Below, piece by piece: positions 7,285-14,240 of a stretch of 23,621 bases of DNA. The DNA is taken from the NCBI GenBank assembly GCA_031271325.1, contig JAISVY010000052.1, positions 1 through 23,621 on the forward strand, given 5' to 3'. The stretch's first letter is position 1, and each line of letters begins with the position of its first letter. Both the position numbers and the translations under genes were made by a program. A model generated the notes under the pieces. That model searched no databases and was not told where the DNA came from. It worked only from the letters and a program-made list of their open reading frames with translations. Source of the stretch: Oscillospiraceae bacterium (GTDB lineage: Bacteria > Bacillota > Clostridia > Oscillospirales > UBA929).

Positions 7285-9616
7285 GTCAATCGGCACCCTT
7301 GAACTGCCGCGCGTGCTGGAGGCGCTGGCGGGCTTTGCCGTATCGGCGGAAGCGAAGGAACGGTGCCTCGCGCTCCGCCCGGCGGTGACCCCCGCCGAAG
7401 CGGAGGAGCGTCTGCGGCAGACCGGCGCGGCGAGGGCGATGCTGGAGACGCGGGGCGCGCCGTCGCTGTCCGGCGTCAAGCCGGTCGCGCCCGCGCTGCA
7501 GCGGACGCAGATGGGCGGCGTGCTCAACACCCGCGAACTGCTGGACATCGCTTCGGTGCTGAGGGCTGCCCGGACGGTGCGATCATACCACGCGTCCGGC
7601 GTAAAGGGAGCGCCTTCACAGGCAGCATTGGACGGTTTGTTTGCCCGCCTCTGCGGCGACAAACCGCTGGAAGACCGCATCACCGGCTGTATCCTGTCCG
7701 AAGAGGAGATCGCCGACCACGCCAGCACCGAGCTGGCGTCCGTCCGGCGGCATATGCGGGCGGCGGCTTCTAAAATCAAGGACGTGCTGAACCGGATGAT
7801 CGCGACCCATGGGAAATACCTGCAGGACGCGCTGATCACACAGCGCGGCGGGCGGTACGTGATTCCGGTCAAGGCGGAGCACAAGGGCGACGTGCCGGGG
7901 CTTCTGCACGACGTATCCTCCTCCGGCGCGACGCTGTTTATCGAGCCGATGGCGGTGGTGCAGGCGGATAACGACCTGCGCGAATGGGAGGCGAAGGAGC
8001 GGAAGGAGATCGACCGTATCCTCGCCGAGTTGTCGGCGGAGTGCGACGATGCCCGCGAGCTGCTGCTGGAAGACTATGACGCGCTGGTGGCGATCGACGC
8101 GGTCTTCGCCCGCGGGAAGCTCGCTTCGGACATGAACGCCAGTTCCCCGCTGCTGAACGGGCGGGGCGTCACCAACCTGATCCGGGCGCGCCACCCGCTG
8201 CTGGACAAAAGCAAAGCCGTGCCCATCTCGGTGCGGATCGGCAAGGACTTTGACACGCTGGTCGTCACCGGTCCGAACACCGGCGGCAAGACGGTCACGC
8301 TGAAAACGCTGGGGCTTCTGACGCTGATGGCCGGGTGCGGTTTGCAGATTCCGGCTTCCGACGGCTCGGAGGTCGCCGTGTCCCGCGTCTATGCCGATAT
8401 CGGCGACGAGCAGTCAATCGCGCAGAGCCTGTCAACCTTTTCTTCGCACATGACCAATATCGTCGCGGTGCTGAACGAGGCGGAGAGCGGGAGCCTGATT
8501 TTGTTCGACGAGCTGGGCGCGGGCACCGATCCGGTCGAAGGCGCGGCGCTGGCCGTCGCGATCATCGAGCAGGCGCGGAGGCAAGGGTGCCGCGTCGCCG
8601 CCACCACCCATTACGCCGAGCTGAAAACCTACGCCATGACGACCGCCGGCGTCGCCAACGCGTGCTGTGAGTTTGATGTGGAGACGCTCCGCCCCACCTA
8701 CCGGCTGCTGATCGGGATCCCCGGACGCAGCAACGCGTTCGCCATTTCACAGCGGCTGGGGCTGCCGGAACACGTAATCGACGCCGCGCGGGAGCGTGTG
8801 GGACTGCGCGACGCCGCGCTGGAAGACGTGCTGGCGCAGCTGGAACGTACGCGCCTCGCGGCGGAAAACGACCGCGCCGCCGCCGAGAAGACGCTGGCCG
8901 ACAGCATAGAGGACAGGCGCAGGAGCGAGGAACTGCGCCTGAGGATAGAGCGGGAGTACGAAAAAGCCTCCGAAAGCGCCCGCGCCGAAGCCCGCCGTAT
9001 CTTAGACGAAGCGCGCGCCGCCGCTGACGAGGCGGCGCGGGAGCTTGCGCGGATTAAATACGCCAAGGCGGCGGCGGAACTGCCCGACCTGCGCCGGAAA
9101 CTGCGGGAAGCGGAAGACGCGCTGGGCGGCGGACTGTCCTCCCCGGAACCGGAGGCGCTGTTTGACAAGCCGCCCGCGCCCGGAACCGAGGTGCTGTTGG
9201 TTTCGACCGGTATCCGCGCGACCGTGCTGGGCACGCCGGACAAAAACGGGCTGATTCCGCTTCAGGCGGGGATTATGAAGGTCACCGCCCCGCTGGAGGG
9301 CTTGCGCCCCTGCGAAGCGAAGAAAGAGAAAAAGCCAAAACCCGGCGGCGTGTCGCTGACCCAAACGGCGGAACCCGTTGCGATGGAGCTGGATTTGCGC
9401 GGACAGCTCACCGACGACGGCGTTTTGATGATGGAGCAGTTTATCGACGACGCGGTCATGCGCAAGCTTCCCACCGTCACCGTCATCCACGGCAAGGGTA
9501 CGGGCGCGATGCGCGCCGCCGTACACGCCGCGCTGCGCAAAAACAAGTCGGTCAAGGGTTTTCGGCTGGGAAAATTCGGGGAAGGCGAATCGGGAGTAAC
9601 CGTCGTCACCCTGTGA
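7262..9616 (+). CDS. mutS2: MutS2 ATPase/endonuclease with Smr domain
   Basis: This 784-residue MutS2 is known in relatives to suppress homeologous recombination and, in Bacillus, to act on collided ribosomes. The order is a core/lever region (1-320), ATPase with Walker A GPNTGGKT (337-344) and Walker B DELGAGTDP (416 on), a long charged coiled-coil region (about 520-640), and a C-terminal Smr nuclease domain with LDLRG (710-714) and HGKGTG (743-748). Both nuclease motifs look intact. The start is ATG 7262 (a second ATG follows at once), with GGAG ten bases upstream. A longer frame from 7121 only reads the kinase gene out of frame. It overlaps the kinase gene by 23 bases. Confidence 0.95.
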   Translation: MMSVLGDKSIGTLELPRVLEALAGFAVSAEAKERCLALRPAVTPAEAEERLRQTGAARAMLETRGAPSLSGVKPVAPALQRTQMGGVLNTRELLDIASVLRAARTVRSYHASGVKGAPSQAALDGLFARLCGDKPLEDRITGCILSEEEIADHASTELASVRRHMRAAASKIKDVLNRMIATHGKYLQDALITQRGGRYVIPVKAEHKGDVPGLLHDVSSSGATLFIEPMAVVQADNDLREWEAKERKEIDRILAELSAECDDARELLLEDYDALVAIDAVFARGKLASDMNASSPLLNGRGVTNLIRARHPLLDKSKAVPISVRIGKDFDTLVVTGPNTGGKTVTLKTLGLLTLMAGCGLQIPASDGSEVAVSRVYADIGDEQSIAQSLSTFSSHMTNIVAVLNEAESGSLILFDELGAGTDPVEGAALAVAIIEQARRQGCRVAATTHYAELKTYAMTTAGVANACCEFDVETLRPTYRLLIGIPGRSNAFAISQRLGLPEHVIDAARERVGLRDAALEDVLAQLERTRLAAENDRAAAEKTLADSIEDRRRSEELRLRIEREYEKASESARAEARRILDEARAAADEAARELARIKYAKAAAELPDLRRKLREAEDALGGGLSSPEPEALFDKPPAPGTEVLLVSTGIRATVLGTPDKNGLIPLQAGIMKVTAPLEGLRPCEAKKEKKPKPGGVSLTQTAEPVAMELDLRGQLTDDGVLMMEQFIDDAVMRKLPTVTVIHGKGTGAMRAAVHAALRKNKSVKGFRLGKFGEGESGVTVVTL

Positions 9617-9671
9617 TGCCGGCGAACACCCCCCGCCGCCCGCAGGAGGCGGGAAAAAAGGAGATGGTCAA

Positions 9672-10259
9672 TTGACAGGCGTGATTCACTACAAGGCGGG
9701 CAACGCGCCGAGCGTTCTCAACGCGCTTCGGCATATCGGCGAAGAAGCGGCGCTGATTACCGCGCCCGGACAGCCCGCCGACCGGCTGATTCTGCCCGGC
9801 GTCGGTTCGGCGCTTGCGACGATGCGGTCGCTGCGGGAACTGGGGCTGGAGCCGGAGATCCGCGCGGCGATCGGGCGGGGGGTGCCGTTCCTCGGCATCT
9901 GCGTCGGGCTGCAGGTGCTCTTTGAGCACTCGGAGGAAGGGGACGCGGAATGTTTGGGGATCTTCCCCGGCGTTGTGAAGAAGTTTGACGAACGCGCCGT
10001 GCGCGTCCCGCAGATGGGCTGGAACCGCGTGGATTTTGTCCGCGCCGACCCGGTTGCGGAGGAGGGCGGCTATTTCTACTTCGTCAACTCCTATTACGCC
10101 GTGCCGGGCGACCCGTCCCTTGTATTGGGGCAAGCCGACTATAACGGAGCGTTTTGCGCAATGGCGGCGCGGGGCAATGTATACGGAGCGCAATTCCATG
10201 TGGAAAAGAGCGGAGACGCGGGCTTGCGGATTTTGAAACGGTTCTGCGGGCTGTCGTAG
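9672..10259 (+). CDS. hisH: HisH-like glutamine amidotransferase
   Basis: This 195-residue class I glutaminase resembles the subunit that supplies ammonia to HisF for imidazole glycerol phosphate synthesis. The triad is intact: Cys77 in GICVGLQ, His176 and Glu178 in FHVEKS. The PGVG oxyanion segment is at 42-45. The opening segment IHYKAGN differs from the usual IDYGAGN. TTG 9672 is taken as the start because AAGGAG (9658-9663) lies eight bases upstream and the protein then begins as the family does. It follows mutS2 by 55 bases and precedes hisF. No other histidine genes are present, so a side role with the unusual HisF is possible. Confidence 0.85.
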   Translation: MTGVIHYKAGNAPSVLNALRHIGEEAALITAPGQPADRLILPGVGSALATMRSLRELGLEPEIRAAIGRGVPFLGICVGLQVLFEHSEEGDAECLGIFPGVVKKFDERAVRVPQMGWNRVDFVRADPVAEEGGYFYFVNSYYAVPGDPSLVLGQADYNGAFCAMAARGNVYGAQFHVEKSGDAGLRILKRFCGLS

Positions 10260-10296
10260 AGGCGGAGCAGTCCCTTCCGTGAATCCAGCTTCGCAG

Positions 10297-10354
10297 GGGC
10301 GGTCTGCAATCGCCCGCGGACATACGGCGGGCGCGCCGGGGGCGGCGCGCCCGC
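10297..10354 (+). other. Two stacked GC-rich hairpins in the hisH-hisF gap
   Basis: The first stem, GGGCGGT/ATCGCCC (10297-10303 and 10309-10315), includes one wobble. Its 19 bases resemble the terminator arm at 16087-16105, with three differences. The second stem is about 11 bp, almost all G and C (10327-10337 and 10344-10354, loop GGGGGC), and ends ten bases before the hisF ribosome site. No T-run follows, so termination is unlikely. RNA stability or translational control are options. The rest of the 118-base gap shows nothing recognisable. Confidence 0.5.
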
Positions 10355-10377
10355 GCAAACAAACAAGGGGAATGATT

Positions 10378-11178
10378 ATGCTCACAAAAAGGCTGATCGC
10401 CTGTTTCGACATCAAAAACGGCATGGTGACCAAAGCGGTGCGGTTTCAGGACAACATCGACGTCGCGCCCGCCGCCGAGCTTGCGCGGCGGATGTACGAG
10501 GGCGGCGTGGACGAGATCGTGTTTTACGACATTATGGCCTCGGCGGAACGGCGCAAGACCGACCTCGCGACGGTACGCGCCGTGGCGGAGCGCGTGTTCG
10601 TGCCGTTTACGGTCGGCGGCGGAATCAAGACGCTCGCCGACATGTACGATGTGCTGAACGCCGGCGCGGAGAAGATCAGCGTCGATTCGATGGCGGTGCG
10701 CAACCCGCACATCATCACCGAGGGCGCGGACGCGTTCGGGCGGCAGTGCGTCGTGCTGAGTATGCAGGTCAAGAGGGTGGAAGTGAGTGCGGCGATCCCG
10801 AGCGGCTACGAAATCGCGGTCGACGGCGCGAGGACGTTTACCGGGATGGACGCGGTGGAATGGGCGAAGCGCGGCGAGGCGCTCGGCGCGGGTGAGATCT
10901 GCGTCAACAGCATCGACAACGACGGCGGCTGCGAAGGCTACGACCTCGAAATCACCAAAGCCGTCGCAGACGCGGTGCGGATCCCGGTCATCGCCTCCGG
11001 CGGCGCGGGGCTGCCCCGCCATATCGCCGCCGCGTTTTTGGATACGGGCGCTTCGGCTGCGATCATCAGCTCGATGCTCTACTCGCCCCGGCTTGCGAAA
11101 AACTTCACCGTGCCGGAAATCAAAGACGAACTCAGCGCCGCCGGAATCCCGGTAAGACCGTCTCTATTTCCCTCTTGA
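10378..11178 (+). CDS. hisF: HisF-like cyclase with Gln at the Asp130 position
   Basis: This 266-residue TIM barrel belongs to the cyclase subunit family of imidazole glycerol phosphate synthase, which makes IGP and AICAR from PRFAR with ammonia from HisH. Asp11 (ACFDIKNG), the phosphate sites VGGGI (79-83) and ASGGAG (206-211), and Asp180 (NSIDNDG) are present. The second general acid/base, Asp130 in IDAKR of the Thermotoga enzyme, is replaced by Gln130 (MQVKRV), and Asp14 is Asn. A small insertion with PSGYE follows at 141-145. Start ATG 10378 has AAGGGG seven bases upstream; ATG 10372 is too close to that site. It may be a lineage-specific active variant or a paralogue with a different job. 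Confidence 0.85.
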   Translation: MLTKRLIACFDIKNGMVTKAVRFQDNIDVAPAAELARRMYEGGVDEIVFYDIMASAERRKTDLATVRAVAERVFVPFTVGGGIKTLADMYDVLNAGAEKISVDSMAVRNPHIITEGADAFGRQCVVLSMQVKRVEVSAAIPSGYEIAVDGARTFTGMDAVEWAKRGEALGAGEICVNSIDNDGGCEGYDLEITKAVADAVRIPVIASGGAGLPRHIAAAFLDTGASAAIISSMLYSPRLAKNFTVPEIKDELSAAGIPVRPSLFPS

Positions 11179-11203
11179 AGTTCTTCTCTTGAAGGGGTAT
11201 ACT
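11175..11203 (+). promoter_or_regulatory. Sigma-A promoter at rsmA, possibly leaderless
   Basis: TTGAAG (11175-11180), a 17-nt spacer and TATACT (11198-11203). The -35 box overlaps the hisF stop region. Only seven bases separate the -10 box from the rsmA ATG at 11211, so transcription would be expected to begin at or next to the start codon. Confidence 0.65.
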
Positions 11204-11210
11204 GTAGGGC

Positions 11211-12104
11211 ATGAGCAGTGAATTGTGCGACCCGCAGGTCATCCGCGCCGCGATGGCGGGTGCCCCGTTCTCCAAACGCCTGGGGCAGAACTTCCTCACA
11301 GACGCCGGCGTCCCGAAGCGGATGGCGGGTCTGTTCGGAAAAAAACACGCCGTGCTGGAGATCGGTCCCGGCTTCGGGGCGCTGACCGCCGCTCTGGCGG
11401 AAACCTGCGGCGCGGTGGTGGCGGTGGAGAAGGACAAGCGCCTGCTTCCGCTGCTGCGGCAAAACCTGTCGCCCTTCCCCAACGTGACGCTGATCGGCGG
11501 CGACGCGCTGCGGCTCGGCCTGACCGCGCTGATGCCCGCCGGGTTAATCCCCGCCGTGTGCGCCAACCTACCGTACTCGCTTACCACGCCGTTGCTTGTA
11601 AAGCTCTTGGAGAGCGGCAGCGAAGGTATAGGGCGCGCCCTCCCGGACACGCCGCTCCCCCCCCTGCACGACCCGGTCGTCGTCATGGTGCAGCGGGAGG
11701 TGGCGCGGCGGCTGACCGCAATCGCCGGAACGCCGGAGTACGGCGCGATCACCGTGTTCGCGGCGCTGCGCGCCCGGTGTTCCGTGCTGTTCGACGTGCC
11801 GCCGGAGAGCTTTATGCCCCGCCCCGCCGTGACCTCCACGGTGATCCGCTTCGACCGCCACGCCCCCGACGCCGCGCGGGACTCGCTTGTCCCGGCCGCG
11901 CTGAGGCTTTCCAAAGCGGCGTTCGCGCAGCGGCGCAAAACCTTAGCCAACGCGCTGTCCGCCGGGCTTGCGCTGCCCCGCGCTGCTGTGACCGGTCGTC
12001 TGCGCGGTGCCGGGTTCGACCCCGGCGCGCGCGGGGAGACGGTTCCGCCCGAAGGGTATCTTGAAATGGCAAAAGCCTTTACAGATATAAAGATGGGAGC
12101 ATAA
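11211..12104 (+). CDS. rsmA: 16S rRNA dimethyladenosine transferase RsmA (KsgA)
   Basis: This 297-residue enzyme uses S-adenosylmethionine to dimethylate two adjacent adenines near the 3' end of 16S rRNA, a late step in small-subunit assembly. It shows the family opening KRLGQNFLTD (23-31), SAM-binding motif I EIGPGFG (50-56), motif IV NLPY (119-122) and a C-terminal arginine-rich helical region (AFAQRRKTLANAL). The ATG at 11211 gives the normal N-terminus. No ribosome site lies at good spacing (GAAGGGG is 13 bases away), which fits leaderless initiation from the promoter just upstream. Read-through from hisF is also possible. The next gene starts five bases later. Confidence 0.95.
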   Translation: MSSELCDPQVIRAAMAGAPFSKRLGQNFLTDAGVPKRMAGLFGKKHAVLEIGPGFGALTAALAETCGAVVAVEKDKRLLPLLRQNLSPFPNVTLIGGDALRLGLTALMPAGLIPAVCANLPYSLTTPLLVKLLESGSEGIGRALPDTPLPPLHDPVVVMVQREVARRLTAIAGTPEYGAITVFAALRARCSVLFDVPPESFMPRPAVTSTVIRFDRHAPDAARDSLVPAALRLSKAAFAQRRKTLANALSAGLALPRAAVTGRLRGAGFDPGARGETVPPEGYLEMAKAFTDIKMGA

Positions 12105-12108
12105 TCTT

Positions 12109-13239
12109 ATGAAGAATGAACGAAGACCGTACGGTTCACTGGGGTTATTGTGCATGCGCGGCACAGAGCGGCTGGCGGCGCAGATCGACGAATACTTGGG
12201 GCAGCTGGACATCGCCGACGAAGGCGATGGGCACAGCGTACTGGTGGAGTACGACTGCCCGCGCTTCGCGACCGGCGAGGGGAAAGGGCTGATTCTCCAG
12301 ACGGTGCGCGGGTGCGATTTGTATATCCTCGCCGATATGTTCAATCACGGCGTTACGTATAAAATGTTCGGCAAAGATGTCCCGATGGGACCCGACAACC
12401 ATTATCAGGACCTTAAACGCATCATCGCGGCGACCAACGGCAAGGCGCGGCGGATAAACCTGATCATGCCGCTGCTGTATGAAGGGCGGCAAGACCGGCG
12501 CTCCGCCCGCGAATCGCTGGACTGCGCGCTGATGCTGCAGGAACTGGTGCATATGGGCGTTGAGAACATCATTACCTTCGACGCGCACGACGCGCGGGTG
12601 CAGAACGCCATCCCGCTCTCCGGCTTTGAAAACATCCGCCCCTCCTACCAGATGATCCGTACGCTTTTACGGGAGAATAAAGACCTCGTGATCGACAGCG
12701 ACCATATGATGGTCGTCTCCCCCGACGAAGGCGGCATGCCGCGTTCGATCCTGTACGCCTCGATGATGGGGCTTGACCTCGGCATGTGCTACAAACGCCG
12801 GGACTATAGCAGCATCGTGGAAGGACGCAACCCGATCCTGAGCCATGAGTTTTTGGGCGGCGACTTAGACGGGCGGGACGTGATACTGGTGGACGACATC
12901 ATCGCCTCCGGCGAATCGATCCTCAACGTCGCAGAGATTCTCAAAGCCCGCGGAGCGGGGCGCATCTTCATCTTCGTCACGTTCGGGCAGTTTACCCGCG
13001 GTCTCGAAACCTATGACCGCGCTTACGCCGATGGTCTTGTGCACAGCGTCTATACCACCAACCTGATCTACCAAACCGAAGAGCTGCTTTCCCGCCCGTG
13101 GTACCACAGCGTGAATATGTCAAAATACCTCGCGCATATCATCAACACCCTCAACGTAGACTCATCCATATCCGAGCTGCTCGACCCGTCGGCGCGCATC
13201 CAGCGGCTGCTGGCAGACCGCCGCAAATACAGGATATAG
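12109..13239 (+). CDS. prs: Ribose-phosphate pyrophosphokinase (PRPP synthetase), long variant
   Basis: This 376-residue enzyme should transfer pyrophosphate from ATP to ribose 5-phosphate, giving PRPP for nucleotide, histidine and NAD synthesis. Family features are YEGRQDRRS (124-132), the catalytic His in FDAHD (His160), the KRR flexible loop (229-231) and the PRPP loop VDDIIASGES (261-270). It is about 60 residues longer than classical Prs. Its PRPP loop looks more like that of ordinary phosphoribosyltransferases than the usual VDDMIDTAGT. It may be a second or divergent Prs. ATG 12109 follows rsmA by four bases, with GGGAG inside the rsmA end, so the two are probably co-translated. Confidence 0.88.
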   Translation: MKNERRPYGSLGLLCMRGTERLAAQIDEYLGQLDIADEGDGHSVLVEYDCPRFATGEGKGLILQTVRGCDLYILADMFNHGVTYKMFGKDVPMGPDNHYQDLKRIIAATNGKARRINLIMPLLYEGRQDRRSARESLDCALMLQELVHMGVENIITFDAHDARVQNAIPLSGFENIRPSYQMIRTLLRENKDLVIDSDHMMVVSPDEGGMPRSILYASMMGLDLGMCYKRRDYSSIVEGRNPILSHEFLGGDLDGRDVILVDDIIASGESILNVAEILKARGAGRIFIFVTFGQFTRGLETYDRAYADGLVHSVYTTNLIYQTEELLSRPWYHSVNMSKYLAHIINTLNVDSSISELLDPSARIQRLLADRRKYRI

Positions 13240-13249
13240 GAGCCGCTCT

Positions 13250-13909
13250 ATGCTGACGTTTTCCGACATTCAATCCAACGAAGAAATCAACACCTATATC
13301 CGCCAGGCGGACGAGTCGCTGAAGGCGATGGGTTTCACCGAGCACGCCTTCGCGCACAGCAACCGGTGCGCGGGCTACGCGAGCGAGTGGCTGCTGGCGC
13401 TGGGGTATTCCGAGAAGGAAGCCCGCCTTGCCCGTATCGCGGGCTATATGCACGACATCGGCAACGTCGTCAACCGCTATGACCACGCGCAGAGCGGCGC
13501 GGTGCTGGCGTTTGGCATCCTGAGCAGGCTGGAGATGCCGCCGGACGAGCTGGCCGCGGTCGTCACCGCGATCGGCAACCACGACGAGGCGACCGCGCAC
13601 CCGGTCAACTCGGTCGCGGCGGCGCTGATCCTCGCGGACAAGACCGACGTGCGGCGCACCCGGGTGCGCAACGCCGAAATCAGCTCGTTCGACATCCACG
13701 ACCGCGTCAACTACGCCGTACGGGAATGCGGCGTGACGCTCGACATAAAAACGCGGTCGCTGACGCTGGAACTGGATGTGGATACCGAGATTTGTCAGGT
13801 TCTGGATTATTTTGAGATTTTTATGGGGCGGATGCTGCTCTGCCGCCGCGCCGCCGACTTTCTGGGGCTGCGGTTCCGGCTGGTAATCAACGGCTCGGCG
13901 TTGATGTGA
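13250..13909 (+). CDS. HD-domain phosphohydrolase
   Basis: This 219-residue protein carries an HD domain: His36 (FAHSNR), the HD pair His68-Asp69 (GYMHDIGN), His111 (NHDE) and Asp130 (LADKTD). That is the metal-binding pattern of phosphohydrolases acting on nucleotides or cyclic nucleotides. The C-terminal 70 residues form an extra domain of unknown type. The substrate cannot be assigned. The TAGGAG ribosome site (13237-13242) overlaps the stop codon of the PRPP synthetase gene, so the two are translated in tandem and may share nucleotide metabolism, which is only an inference. The stop codon directly abuts a transposase relic. Confidence 0.85.
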   Translation: MLTFSDIQSNEEINTYIRQADESLKAMGFTEHAFAHSNRCAGYASEWLLALGYSEKEARLARIAGYMHDIGNVVNRYDHAQSGAVLAFGILSRLEMPPDELAAVVTAIGNHDEATAHPVNSVAAALILADKTDVRRTRVRNAEISSFDIHDRVNYAVRECGVTLDIKTRSLTLELDVDTEICQVLDYFEIFMGRMLLCRRAADFLGLRFRLVINGSALM

Positions 13910-14204
13910 CAGACATATCCGCAGTCCTTGCGGTTATAAAGCGGACAACAAACAAAGCGTTCGGGTTTAACCTGTGGCAGTCATCTTTCCACGACGGTAT
14001 CATCCGAGATAAGGCGGAATATCGCTTCATATGAGTCGCTCTAAAAACCTATGTTTTCATTCGGCGAAGCCGAACGAAAACGAGCGTAGCGCTTGCGAAC
14101 AGGCGCCTATGGCGCGGCATCGCAAGCCGGAGCGGGGGTTTTTAGAGGTACCTATATGGAAATATATAGACGAAAATCCGGCAAAATAGCACGAAGACTG
14201 TTAC
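13910..14204 (+). pseudogene. RAYT transposase relic split by repeat copy D
   Basis: Translated from 13909, this reads TDISAVLAVIKR, then FGFNLWQSSFHDGIIRDKAEYRFI. It aligns without a gap to residues 102-141 of the intact RAYT encoded at 18671-19183. At 14034 the match is cut by a 120-bp element and resumes after it as WKYIDENPAK, then HEDCY. Two lesions are seen: the insertion, which shifts the frame, and TAG at 14187-14189 where the intact gene has a Trp codon. The N-terminal half, with the HUH metal site, is missing, so this cannot be active. Apart from this relic and the insertion, the 331-base gap before thrS holds only the thrS AGGAGG site (14228-14233). No T-box leader was recognised. 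Confidence 0.85.
14034..14153 (+). mobile_element. MITE-like repeat, copy D, with terminal inverted repeats
   Basis: This 120-bp element has inverted ends (AGTCGCTCTAAAAACC at the left; GGTTTTTAGAGGTACCT at the right), including a perfect 11-bp match CTCTAAAAACC/GGTTTTTAGAG. It is flanked by ATATG direct repeats at 14029-14033 and 14154-14158. The inside holds two hairpins: GTTTTC-A-TTCGGC with GCCGAA-C-GAAAAC (14053-14081), and GCTTGCGA/TCGCAAGC enclosing GCGCC/GGCGC (14091-14127). It encodes no protein. Removing the element and one ATATG restores the transposase reading frame on both sides, so it is an insertion and not ancestral sequence. Confidence 0.85.
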
Positions 14205-14240
14205 AACGGTCAACGCCGTGATGAATTAGGAGGACAACAA

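Noticed and set aside
10279..10377. N-terminal extension of HisF from 10279
   Set aside because: It would add 33 residues absent from the family, covers the GC hairpins, and has no suitable ribosome site. ATG 10378 is better.
13910..14240. T-box riboswitch ahead of thrS
   Set aside because: No specifier-loop and antiterminator pattern was visible; the sequence is a transposase relic with an insertion.
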